Shown: positions 27,169 through 35,018 of the stretch, piece by piece
Layout of the letters: every line of letters begins with the position of its first letter
Numbering within the stretch: the stretch's first letter is position 1
Source of the DNA: a virus
Length of the DNA: 64,000 nt
IMG/VR virus record: IMGVR_UViG_3300035665_000001
Location: 124,001 to 188,000 of that record
Strand: one strand, 5' to 3'
Notes under the pieces: model-generated
Seen by the model: the letters and a program-made list of their open reading frames with translations, nothing else
Told to the model about the DNA's origin: nothing
Databases searched by the model: none
Translations under genes and position numbers: made by a program

Positions 27169-29193
27169 TCAATCTATATGATTTGTATAGAAATTTTGTT
27201 CTTCATTATACAAAGAATCTAACATCATTTCAATTCGAACTAATTCTAATTCGTCTTTGGTTGTGTTTAAACTTGTTTTTTTCAATTTATCTAATTTAAA
27301 CTCATATAAATTAATTTTATCTTTAATTTCATATTTACTTTTTTCCAAGTTTATAAATTCATCACTCACCATTTTCTGTGAAAATACAGTCGAATTTAAA
27401 GATTTTGAATTTGTTAGATTCAAGTATTTCTTAAAATCAGCAGATGATAATAGATATTGTAAGTTATCATTGGTTGATTTAATAAAAATACCATTTTGTT
27501 CACTTTCATAATATTCGGTATTATGTTGAAAACTACCAAATTCATCTTTTTTATAAACTTCATGTAAATAGGGATTATATAATAAATCGGCGTCACTAGG
27601 GTTATCGACAACTACACCATACTCACCGAATTTTACAGAATTGGTATTGTAATTCTGTAACCAAATTTTTTCATCTACATTTAAAATTTTTATTTTATCA
27701 GTTATTTCAGATTTAACAATCGCAAAACAGTCCCCGTAATTATCAATATGAATACTTTTCGATTTTGTAGAGTTAAACCCTAAAAGAACATAGGCTTTCT
27801 CATCAATATCAATAAGTTGCATGTTATCAATGTGAGGCATTATATGTTTGATTACGTCCTCATCTTCCAAATCCGCTTTTTCAATAATTGAAAACCATTT
27901 TGAATAATTGAATACTTTATTATATTCCATTGAAAAATAATCGGTTTTTGAGCTGGAAACAATTTTTTCTAATGATAGTTGGTTAAACAATTCAATTAGT
28001 GGGTGGTTAATATCATTAGTTTCACCAATTAAAAATGATGTACACAGGTTTAATGGGCAGTATTTTTCCTGTATAATTTTTTTATAAAATGAATATTGGT
28101 CCTGTTTATTTTCATCAACCCAATCATAAAAATCTACACCATGATAAGGATTAAAGATCTTTTTTGTTAATGAGAAAAACAATTTATTTAAATTTGTTGA
28201 TTTTAGATTATATTCACTTAATAATACCACTTGATCGATTATAGATTTTGGTATTTTTACTCTTCCTAGATATGAAATATCTTGCCATACGGGTAATTTT
28301 GCAATTTCATCGGAAATATGTAAATTTTCTCGACTGTTTTTATTATTTTTCATAGTTTGAAAAAATAACGAAAACACATTCCAGTGGGATTTTAAATTTT
28401 GGTCGAAATCATTTTTTCGATTGTATATAGTTTTGATTAATAATGGAGGTAATTTAGAACAATCCTCTAAATATGCCATTGCTAAAAATTTATTGAATAA
28501 ATCGTCAGCATACGCAGGTTTTATTTGATTGTGTATAGATTTATAAATGCTAGATGCAATTAAATAGAAATCTTCATCAATTTCTTTTTCAGTCTCACCA
28601 CTTTGTGCTATCATCAATTTAGTTAAATTTCCATAGAAACTATTATAACTCATTACTAGATAAAATTCTTTAAAATCATCGTAACTCATGTTGAAAATTG
28701 ACCATGATTGGCGAAATTCTTCTTTTCTATTGAATACTACAAAACTATCAAAATTACTCACCACTGCTAATTCTGAATTAGATGTTTGAAACAAATATTT
28801 AGCACCCTGTGTGATTGGTGATAATTTACCACTCTTTTTAAATAAGTCCGGTGTATCTAACGCTTTTAATTCGATAACAACTTTGATTGTTTTTTTATCA
28901 TTTGCATAAAAAACACCATCAATTCTCTCTTCCTTTTTTCCAGCACCATTGGTAGTCCAACTTTCTCTGGATTTTAATTTTTTTGGATAACCTAAAATTT
29001 CACAAAAAATTTCATCGATCCATTCTGCATCAAAAGTTGATTCTGAGTATAATCGTTTATCATTTTTGTATTCGTTTCTGAAAGTTTGGAGTTTATTCCA
29101 AGCATCACTATATTCTGTTTCGGAATAATTATCAATAAATTTGTTGAGCACTAATTCAGTAATTAAAGTTTTGTTGTTAAACATTTTTATCAC
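27169..29193 (-). CDS. Type IIG restriction-like nuclease lacking a methyltransferase domain, 674 aa
   Basis: The N-terminal ~170 residues resemble the PD-(D/E)xK nuclease of type IIG (Eco57I-like) enzymes: WIDEIFCEILGYPKKLKSR, then ERIDGVFYAND (catalytic Asp), KVVIELKALDTP (Glu-x-Lys), and ITQGAKYLFQ (Gln of the Q-motif). A helical connector follows (AYADDLFNKFLAMAYLEDCSKLPP; LHISDEIAKLPVW), as in type IIG proteins. No AdoMet motif I or Asn-Pro-Pro-Tyr is seen. The last ~70 residues form a coiled coil like the end of a specificity domain. It may cut competing or host DNA while the phage genome is protected in another way. An outright non-functional relic is possible. Confidence 0.7.
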   Translation of the reverse strand: MIKMFNNKTLITELVLNKFIDNYSETEYSDAWNKLQTFRNEYKNDKRLYSESTFDAEWIDEIFCEILGYPKKLKSRESWTTNGAGKKEERIDGVFYANDKKTIKVVIELKALDTPDLFKKSGKLSPITQGAKYLFQTSNSELAVVSNFDSFVVFNRKEEFRQSWSIFNMSYDDFKEFYLVMSYNSFYGNLTKLMIAQSGETEKEIDEDFYLIASSIYKSIHNQIKPAYADDLFNKFLAMAYLEDCSKLPPLLIKTIYNRKNDFDQNLKSHWNVFSLFFQTMKNNKNSRENLHISDEIAKLPVWQDISYLGRVKIPKSIIDQVVLLSEYNLKSTNLNKLFFSLTKKIFNPYHGVDFYDWVDENKQDQYSFYKKIIQEKYCPLNLCTSFLIGETNDINHPLIELFNQLSLEKIVSSSKTDYFSMEYNKVFNYSKWFSIIEKADLEDEDVIKHIMPHIDNMQLIDIDEKAYVLLGFNSTKSKSIHIDNYGDCFAIVKSEITDKIKILNVDEKIWLQNYNTNSVKFGEYGVVVDNPSDADLLYNPYLHEVYKKDEFGSFQHNTEYYESEQNGIFIKSTNDNLQYLLSSADFKKYLNLTNSKSLNSTVFSQKMVSDEFINLEKSKYEIKDKINLYEFKLDKLKKTSLNTTKDELELVRIEMMLDSLYNEEQNFYTNHID

Positions 29194-29216
29194 CTAAACA
29201 AATGAAACTAAGACAA

Positions 29217-29242
29217 ATGACCATCATATTAAAGATGGTCAT
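29217..29242. terminator. Hairpin between minus-strand genes
   Basis: ATGACCATC pairs with GATGGTCAT; there is no T-run, so it may be a weak terminator or a processing site. Confidence 0.45.
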
Positions 29243-29260
29243 TAAACCATAAAATTCGTA

Positions 29261-29452
29261 TCACCCTTCACATTTACAAACTTTTACAACTTCGAGTAAC
29301 GCATCATATTTCCCAGTGTAATATTGAACAAGTTCATTTATTTCATCTCTAGTTTTACCCGAACCATCTATTGCTGTTTGGTCGTTTAATACTTTACTCC
29401 AGTTATTTTTTTTTGCTTCGGCTGCATAAATCATTGATTTGATTGTATTCAT
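29261..29452 (-). CDS. Small hypothetical protein, 63 aa
   Basis: A short helical protein (MNTIKSMIYAAEAKKNNWSK) ending in CKCEG. It has a hairpin downstream. Function unknown. Confidence 0.55.
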   Translation of the reverse strand: MNTIKSMIYAAEAKKNNWSKVLNDQTAIDGSGKTRDEINELVQYYTGKYDALLEVVKVCKCEG

Positions 29453-29609
29453 AATCTTTTGATGTCCTTAAAATGTTGCTACGTTAAAACCTAAAAAATT
29501 TTGATGTTAGATTTAATTTATTTTCAGAGCATTTGAAATAATTCAACGCCATTTTTAGTTCAGTTTTATAAGTTGAACAAACCTTATTAGATTATTTTAC
29601 CAAATTTTT

Positions 29610-29873
29610 TCACTTAGTAAGTCTTTTATTATGCACTACATACGGTGTTTCTCCACTATGAATTGTTGTATCATCATATGTTTTCGTGTCATATGTTGGT
29701 AAATTTTCATTTTTTGGTGGTATTGATGAACTCCTTGTATGCACAAATTTACGCCCAGATTCCGAATTAGTAGATTCTGGTGTTTTTTGTAATACTTCAT
29801 CTTTAATTTTTGATGATTGTGAGTTATCTATTGTTTTTTTAGTATGCACTAAAACCATTCCTTTTTGAGTCAT
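29610..29873 (-). CDS. Hypothetical disordered protein, 87 aa
   Basis: Rich in Ser, Thr, Lys and Asp, with no hydrophobic core. Short beta-like motifs recur (VLVHTKK, KFVHTRS, YVVHNKR). It follows 29878-30306 by four bases and shares its composition and the hydrophobic-Val-His pattern, so the two may be related or act together. The terminal VVHN is not followed by an extein, so it is not an intein end. Confidence 0.55.
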   Translation of the reverse strand: MTQKGMVLVHTKKTIDNSQSSKIKDEVLQKTPESTNSESGRKFVHTRSSSIPPKNENLPTYDTKTYDDTTIHSGETPYVVHNKRLTK

Positions 29874-29877
29874 ATGA

Positions 29878-30306
29878 TTATCCTTTTAAATCAGCTGTAA
29901 GTAACTCCAATTTTTTTTCCCAATCGAGAATATCTTCCAAAAAAAATGGTTCGTTATTGTCAAATGTAGTATATTCATCACCTAAAGAATCGGAATAAAG
30001 CACTCCATCATCATGTTTTTTATTAGTTTTTTCCACTACTCTGGTTGGTGGTGTAGTATTTTCATGAACTATTACATTCTGTTTCAAATTCAAAACTTTA
30101 TTGGGTTCGGTAATCATTATTTTACCAGGCTCAACAGTCTCACGCATTTGCTGGATTATTTCTGCATGTGGTGAAGGTTTTGTTTCTGAAACATACACAC
30201 TATCAATCTTTTTTACTTCATCGACCAAATCAGAATCGGTTCGTTTATGTTTATCTGATCGTCCCCATTGACTTTTACCATGGGTAATAATTATTCCCAT
30301 ATTCAC
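29878..30306 (-). CDS. Hypothetical disordered protein, 142 aa
   Basis: It starts MNMGIIITHGKSQWGRSDKH and is low in hydrophobics through the middle, with an acidic C-terminal helix (EPFFLEDILDWEKKLELL). A TATAAATA box lies about 30 bases upstream, consistent with late expression and perhaps a virion or assembly role. No family recognised. Confidence 0.6.
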   Translation of the reverse strand: MNMGIIITHGKSQWGRSDKHKRTDSDLVDEVKKIDSVYVSETKPSPHAEIIQQMRETVEPGKIMITEPNKVLNLKQNVIVHENTTPPTRVVEKTNKKHDDGVLYSDSLGDEYTTFDNNEPFFLEDILDWEKKLELLTADLKG

Positions 30307-30336
30307 TCCAATAATAATTTTAATATTTTTTGGTTA

Positions 30337-30344
30337 TATTTATA
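30337..30344 (-). promoter_or_regulatory. Late-type box
   Basis: TATAAATA on the minus strand, 31 bases before the start at 30306; it overlaps the 3' end of the preceding gene. Confidence 0.5.
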
Positions 30345-30606
30345 TTAATTTTTCGGGGTAATGTAATTCTAACTGTTTTGTAAATTGTGGTTTTATTTTT
30401 ATTTCAATTGGAGTTATCACATCTATAGTTCCGTCAGTGTTATATCTTATACATATACTGACATATTTTTCATTCATAATATGTACATAATTTGATGAAA
30501 TAAAATTATTAATATTATGTTCCATATTATGAATTAGATTCTCAGTCAATAATTCAAATGATGAACTATCGGTTAATTGTTCGATGTAATCAATCAAACT
30601 TTTCAT
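30340..30606 (-). CDS. Hypothetical protein, 88 aa
   Basis: An N-terminal helix (MKSLIDYIEQLTDSSSFELL) is followed by beta strands (EKYVSICIRYNTDGTIDVIT). It starts directly after the HAD-like gene stop, so the two are probably co-transcribed. Function unknown. Confidence 0.65.
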   Translation of the reverse strand: MKSLIDYIEQLTDSSSFELLTENLIHNMEHNINNFISSNYVHIMNEKYVSICIRYNTDGTIDVITPIEIKIKPQFTKQLELHYPEKLI

Positions 30607-30607
30607 T

Positions 30608-31135
30608 TTAAATTGGTGATCTATTGATGAAACTATGAATCTTATATGAAATTATATTTGTGATGAATCCTACGGTTTCAACAAACAAATAATGGGAATC
30701 AATCGTTTCATCGGATACTAATTTATTTAGATTTTTAATTTTTTGTGAACACAAATCCATATCATCTAAGGCAACTACTTTATATCCATCATTAAGTAAA
30801 TTAATAATGTCGTTAAATCTGCAACCTGACGATAAACCAATTATTCGATTACCGATACCATCACTGATAGTTTGAAAAGCTTCATATTCATCTTTTTGAT
30901 TTTTGTGTGAAATTTTTCGATTATATGCTAGACAATTTGTTACTTCGTCAATTTTCAAAATTGAATACCACGATGATGTTATGAACACACCCATATTATA
31001 CTTTTCCAACATCATTGATATTCTTTTCATGTTTAACTGTAACAAATGTAATGAATCATCAACTTGTCCAAAACAAGTATAGTCGGATGGAAGGATACAA
31101 TCATCTATATCTAAGCACAAAATATGTTGGTACAT
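30608..31135 (-). CDS. HAD-like phosphatase family protein, 175 aa
   Basis: The N-terminal CLDIDDCILPSD supplies the DxDxx nucleophile motif (Asp9, Asp11) of the haloacid dehalogenase fold. GVFITSSWYS gives the motif II Thr/Ser, and VVALDDMDLC is motif IV. No cap domain is visible. The SSW after motif II is shared with small HAD domains associated with nucleic acid repair. The substrate is unknown. It follows the gene at 31137 by one base. Confidence 0.75.
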   Translation of the reverse strand: MYQHILCLDIDDCILPSDYTCFGQVDDSLHLLQLNMKRISMMLEKYNMGVFITSSWYSILKIDEVTNCLAYNRKISHKNQKDEYEAFQTISDGIGNRIIGLSSGCRFNDIINLLNDGYKVVALDDMDLCSQKIKNLNKLVSDETIDSHYLFVETVGFITNIISYKIHSFINRSPI

Positions 31136-31136
31136 G

Positions 31137-31409
31137 TTAAAAATGTTCCTCTGATGAAAAATTTGAATGGATGTTATTTGAAATGTAAAAATTTTCTACG
31201 ATTTTTCGTTCTTTTGGTATAGTAGATAGTTTCATATCTATTACACTTTTTTGAATGTAACCTAACCATCGGTTTGCTTTACCTTCGGGCATTGAATCAA
31301 TCTTATCAATTATGGTTAAGCACATATTTCTAAGATGTTGATCTCTATTAAAACCAAGCATTTTTAAATATCTATTTGCAAGTAGTAATATTATATCTTT
31401 TTCATTCAT
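31137..31409 (-). CDS. Conserved-looking hypothetical protein, 90 aa
   Basis: An all-helical small protein with the motif MPEGKANRWLGYIQ near residue 39, which I recall as a conserved feature of small phage proteins of unknown function. An early-type promoter is upstream and the HAD-like gene follows immediately, giving at least a two-gene operon. Confidence 0.7.
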   Translation of the reverse strand: MNEKDIILLLANRYLKMLGFNRDQHLRNMCLTIIDKIDSMPEGKANRWLGYIQKSVIDMKLSTIPKERKIVENFYISNNIHSNFSSEEHF

Positions 31410-31433
31410 TTAATAAATCCTTTAGTTATTAAT

Positions 31434-31439
31434 ATTATA
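31434..31439 (-). promoter_or_regulatory. Early-type -10 box
   Basis: TATAAT on the minus strand within TATAGTATAATA, 25 bases before the start at 31409. Confidence 0.45.
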
Positions 31440-31456
31440 CTATAATTAATTGGATT

Positions 31457-31942
31457 TTAATCACTTGTTTTTTCTAATTTCGATTTTATTGCAAATGTTA
31501 AAATACCACCTAAGTAACTAGGAGCAATATTATAGTTATTTGCTTGTGAACCTAAACTAGACATAATTATCGTTGTTATATGGTTTGTTACATCTTCTTG
31601 ACTGATTTCCTGGTTGGTTTGTCTCACAATAAATTTTCCAGGATTATTAGAAAAATTGAATATTACTGTAACTATGTTGTTTGCAACTTTTACTTCCTTA
31701 ACATTTAATTCATTAGTTAGAGTTTTTTGTAAGTTAACACCCAGTTGTGATGAAACTTTATAACTTTCTTTACCAATACCATCACTCGAACTTTTTATTT
31801 TATCCGTTATACGTTGTGGTTTATTTGTAGGTGCTGTTGATGTTGGTTTATTAGTACCTGCATCTGTTGGTTTTACATCTGTAGAAACCGCAGGTTGTGT
31901 ATCATCCTCGAATATAATATTCTTTAAATCTTTAAGTAGCAT
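31457..31942 (-). CDS. Probable packaged virion protein with capsid-targeting leader, 161 aa
   Basis: The ATG at 31942 (MLLKDLKNIIFEDD) is preferred because AGGA lies eight bases upstream and the longer frame runs into the promoter. The leader resembles T4 capsid targeting sequences, and Ile-Phe-Glu at residues 10-12 fits the gp21 protease rule. A Thr/Pro/Lys-rich linker (about 15-50) precedes a folded C-terminal domain. A strong late promoter module lies directly upstream. Confidence 0.75.
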   Translation of the reverse strand: MLLKDLKNIIFEDDTQPAVSTDVKPTDAGTNKPTSTAPTNKPQRITDKIKSSSDGIGKESYKVSSQLGVNLQKTLTNELNVKEVKVANNIVTVIFNFSNNPGKFIVRQTNQEISQEDVTNHITTIIMSSLGSQANNYNIAPSYLGGILTFAIKSKLEKTSD

Positions 31943-31977
31943 ATGGTATATCCTATTTAGTTTACTGTTATATCTTA

Positions 31978-32002
31978 TATTTATCCTCGCTCTACCGAAA
32001 AA
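31978..32002 (-). promoter_or_regulatory. Late promoter with shared upstream element
   Basis: On the minus strand TTTTTCGGTAGAGCGA followed by GGATAAATA, directly downstream of the terminator of the gene at 32039 and about 36 bases before the ATG at 31942. Confidence 0.75.
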
Positions 32003-32024
32003 CCCCATCCCTTTAGGGTGGGGT
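32002..32024 (-). terminator. Terminator fused to a late promoter
   Basis: ACCCCACCC and GGGATGGGGT pair (one bulge) around TAAA, followed on the minus strand by T5 that is also the start of the late promoter module. Confidence 0.75.
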
Positions 32025-32038
32025 AATTGACCTGACTA

Positions 32039-33223
32039 TTAACAAATAATTTCTAGTCCTTCCATATTTTTCAATCTTGAATAATCGGGATTCAACCAGC
32101 AAATGTGATGTGCATCAACCCAAGGATAGTATCCATTAACAGTATTTCCTTCTAAAACCAGCGAATAAAACATTTCAGTTCTATATCTATGTTCAACTTT
32201 AATTTTTTTACTTCCATCTGTAAGGCTAAGTATTTTTTCATCTCTTGATAAATCCAATGCAGGGACATATCCTTTATTTGGTACTGACACTAACGTATCT
32301 CTGGAAACCGAATAAACGTACTCATAATTAACTTTTTTAGAATTTTTAGATGAGTGCATTTGTATTATTATATTTTGATCTCTTTTACCAACAATACCTT
32401 GTATTCGATAAATTGTATTAAATGGTCCTGGAACATATAAACCTAAATTTGGATGATGTGATAAAACCTCTTTAAGGAAAAAAAAGTTTGTTTGAATTTG
32501 CATCATTTCTCTACGGTTTGTATCAATAAATTTATTATAGTAGTTGGTTATGAAATTATATTCATTGACATCAGGTGGATTATTAGCTAATGCACTGTTT
32601 CTATAGACGATTTCAACAATTCGTAAAGCTTCGTGGTATGCATCATCTCTTTCCATACCTTCAGAAATATTGAAATCGGTTAATCCATAAATTAATTCTG
32701 TGTTGAGTGCTTTACCTTTAAAGGTTGAAGTAACTGCATCTTCATAAGTCATACCACCCATATATATTTTTTCCATTACGGATCTAGAATCAAATCCCAT
32801 GGAAACATTTAACATTGGTGAATTTGGTATCGATATGGTGTTTCTCATTTTTTTTGCAGTTTTTGCAGTTCTATCAAATTTACCACCAACTCCCCACCAA
32901 CCTAAAACATAACTGTTGAATTTTTCATTATAATCATAATATATGTTGCCTACAACATCTGCATAGTTGGATTCTTTTTTTTCATATTGTTTTCCATTAG
33001 CAAATACGTTTGATTCTTGATGCCACCCCATGATTTTTAATGGTCTCGTGTAACCAGTATCATGTTTGCGATTGTTTTCCAATACTTTTACTTCATCAAC
33101 TCCTAGAACATCCGCTGTTCTCCATCGCCTTTTTGTTCTCTCATGCCAATTCTTAAAATTATAATATGTGTAAGTATCTTTTGGTGCTATCCAAATTTTT
33201 AACAATGTTGATGCAGAAAACAT
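32039..33223 (-). CDS. Hypothetical protein with possible degenerate Hint-like end, 394 aa
   Basis: The N-terminal 300 residues are rich in Tyr, Asn and Lys and not recognised. The segment about 309-380 (VSRDTLVSVPNKGYVPALDL, then KILSLTDGSKK, then FYSLVLEGNTVNGYYPWVDAHH) follows the strand order of Hint domains: an opening thiol/hydroxyl region, an S-L-D turn, a Y-L-V-eg strand and a terminal His pair. No canonical Cys1 or terminal His-Asn is present, so splicing is unlikely. An early-type promoter precedes the gene. Confidence 0.6.
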   Translation of the reverse strand: MFSASTLLKIWIAPKDTYTYYNFKNWHERTKRRWRTADVLGVDEVKVLENNRKHDTGYTRPLKIMGWHQESNVFANGKQYEKKESNYADVVGNIYYDYNEKFNSYVLGWWGVGGKFDRTAKTAKKMRNTISIPNSPMLNVSMGFDSRSVMEKIYMGGMTYEDAVTSTFKGKALNTELIYGLTDFNISEGMERDDAYHEALRIVEIVYRNSALANNPPDVNEYNFITNYYNKFIDTNRREMMQIQTNFFFLKEVLSHHPNLGLYVPGPFNTIYRIQGIVGKRDQNIIIQMHSSKNSKKVNYEYVYSVSRDTLVSVPNKGYVPALDLSRDEKILSLTDGSKKIKVEHRYRTEMFYSLVLEGNTVNGYYPWVDAHHICWLNPDYSRLKNMEGLEIIC

Positions 33224-33256
33224 AAAACTCCTTAGTTAAATAAAACATATTCTATT

Positions 33257-33262
33257 ATTATA
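33257..33262 (-). promoter_or_regulatory. Early-type -10 box
   Basis: Minus strand AATTGTATAATAATAG, 34 bases before the start at 33223; same core as at 4274, 5646 and 46123. Confidence 0.5.
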
Positions 33263-33269
33263 CAATTTA

Positions 33270-34082
33270 TCAAAATATTAATAGTTGTTTCAGTTTTTTA
33301 GGTAATATAGTTTCATCTTTAGTGTACTTATACATTTCAATTTTTATTTTATCTGGACTGTTTTTATGTTTTGCAATGGCAATTTTTCTTGATGTTGTGG
33401 TACATTTATCAAAAAAATCAACTAAAATTTTTGTTGATGTATCTTTGAATTGTGTTAAAACGTTAACAATCTGGTCTTCAAATACATCATCATCCGATAA
33501 CTGATATTCCACTTCATCTCGATACCAATCATACATGTCATCGTCAGACATAGAACTGAATAATTTATGTAAAAAAACAATTGTTTCTTTGTTTGCTATG
33601 TTATACGAGATAGTTATAGTTGCGAATATTCGGTTAAAAGGCTCATCTGTAATATCAAACCATAATGGTCTCCCTAAAACACAATAATGTAAAAAACTAT
33701 ATGGGGATTTTGAATTAAAATACTTGATCCAGTCCAATTTATTACTGGTACCTACACCAGGGGTAAGTTTAAATAGGTGATTTAAAGTATTAAAATGATC
33801 ATCTGTATTTACAAAATTATCAAGATAAACAACATTCGCAAATTTATTCAAAACATCTAAATTGAATGGTCCCTGTTGACTACATATTAAACTTTTATAA
33901 AAAGAGATTCTATTAGACGCTTTTTCTATATTCTCCGATATTTCAAAAATCTCCAATAATTCTGTATTTGAAAAAGTGAATTTACTTAGAAATTCACTAT
34001 TCCTCGCAGTTATAGATGTATTAAAAAATTCTTTGATCTGTTTTGATTTATCCACAATATCACTTTTTTTTAATTTACTCAT
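33270..34082 (-). CDS. Dispersed LPxK-tail family member 8, 270 aa
   Basis: The ATG at 34082 (MSKLKKSD) is placed five bases after GAGGG; a GTG two codons earlier is less likely. The body is an alpha-solenoid without clear ankyrin signature. The C-terminus reads MYKYTKDETILPKKLKQLLIF, matching the array at 11.7-17.6 kb, most like members 6 and 7. Its separation by 16 kb shows that the family has spread beyond the tandem array. Confidence 0.75.
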   Translation of the reverse strand: MSKLKKSDIVDKSKQIKEFFNTSITARNSEFLSKFTFSNTELLEIFEISENIEKASNRISFYKSLICSQQGPFNLDVLNKFANVVYLDNFVNTDDHFNTLNHLFKLTPGVGTSNKLDWIKYFNSKSPYSFLHYCVLGRPLWFDITDEPFNRIFATITISYNIANKETIVFLHKLFSSMSDDDMYDWYRDEVEYQLSDDDVFEDQIVNVLTQFKDTSTKILVDFFDKCTTTSRKIAIAKHKNSPDKIKIEMYKYTKDETILPKKLKQLLIF

Positions 34083-34136
34083 AAACACCCTCGTTTGTTT
34101 TTTTATTTATTTATTTATTTGTTATTCTCTTGTCAT

Positions 34137-34151
34137 AAGACCTCACACTTT
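34137..34151 (-). repeat. Short shared upstream motif, copy 2
   Basis: AAAGTGTGAGGTCTT on the minus strand, one base different from 10512-10526, followed by a run of AATA units before the gene at 34082. Confidence 0.4.
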
Positions 34152-34213
34152 AATTCGTTGCACAAGTTAAAAAAATTGATGGTGTACATTCATATACCAA
34201 ACGTGAATCGTGA

Positions 34214-34249
34214 AAAAATCATCAACTCTAAATTAAAGTTGATGATTTT
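34214..34249 (-). terminator. Rho-independent terminator
   Basis: AAAATCATCAACT pairs perfectly with AGTTGATGATTTT; on the minus strand T residues follow the stem, ten bases after the stop at 34259. Confidence 0.8.
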
Positions 34250-34258
34250 GATTAGATG

Positions 34259-34648
34259 TTAAATCTTTCTACCTTTACCCATTTTTTCTAACTTAGCTAT
34301 CTTTCGCAACAATGCAAATTCAATAGTATCGAAGTCGTGAGGTAAAACCAAATGATCCATAATATTTCCTAAAAAGGCTTCATTTTGAGTAAGTGAATAT
34401 TCAATTTGTTCTGATGTACCAATCAATAGAAATTTAACATTATTATTTCTACCAAATTTACGAAATACAAATCTAACATCCAACCCTATCAAATCAAAGG
34501 TAATAACGGGTAGGATTATGATAGTTTTTTCCGACGTTTCCCAGTTTTCATGAAATTCAGTCCATTTTGAAAATTTCTGTATTTCTTTTTCATTCGAAAA
34601 TAAGTTTCTAAATGGTCTATAGTAATTGTAGAATATTTTTTTCATCAA
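34259..34648 (-). CDS. Receiver-like (pseudo-REC) protein, 129 aa
   Basis: Alternating strands and helices resemble a response-regulator receiver fold: EKTIIILPVITFD, VKFLLIGTSEQIEYS, and MDHLVLPHDFDTIEFALLRKI (equivalent to the KP-loop and last helix). No phosphorylatable Asp is obvious, so it would be a pseudo-receiver. Its start overlaps the stop of the upstream membrane-protein gene by four bases (ATGA). The REC/HD-GYP gene 1.1 kb away makes a functional link possible. Confidence 0.5.
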   Translation of the reverse strand: MMKKIFYNYYRPFRNLFSNEKEIQKFSKWTEFHENWETSEKTIIILPVITFDLIGLDVRFVFRKFGRNNNVKFLLIGTSEQIEYSLTQNEAFLGNIMDHLVLPHDFDTIEFALLRKIAKLEKMGKGRKI

Positions 34649-34998
34649 CGTTCAAATGTTTTGAATAATTTTTCTCGATTACCTAATTTAATTTTATATG
34701 TATCACAGGTATTTTTTACTAGAAATACCTCCTCTTTAATTTGTACATTGGTAATATCTCTAATATAGTAAATGCCCGTATTTATACCATTAATATCTGC
34801 AACAGTAAGTTGCATTCTTGGTAAATCGTTGAAAGATGTGGGTATTTCTTTCGCATCACTTAAAAATCCAACAGATGTTTTACTTGCAATATCACACACG
34901 GTTGGTACGTTAAATGGAAATAAAATAAATGTTGCAAAACCAACTATAAGTATGATTGGAGTTAAAACTTTGCATGTTTCCCATAAAATTTTTTTCAT
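34645..34998 (-). CDS. Membrane-anchored hypothetical protein, 117 aa
   Basis: One N-terminal transmembrane helix (VLTPIILIVGFATFILFPF) is followed by a beta-rich domain with two cysteines (Cys35, Cys98) that would be periplasmic. It is translationally coupled to the receiver-like gene, suggesting the two act together. Confidence 0.7.
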   Translation of the reverse strand: MKKILWETCKVLTPIILIVGFATFILFPFNVPTVCDIASKTSVGFLSDAKEIPTSFNDLPRMQLTVADINGINTGIYYIRDITNVQIKEEVFLVKNTCDTYKIKLGNREKLFKTFER

Positions 34999-35018
34999 TT
35001 TTTTCCTCGTTATATTTT

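Noticed and set aside
29610-29873. VVHN near the C-terminus as a C-intein end
   Set aside because: No Hint-like body and no extein follows; the residue after His-Asn is Lys.
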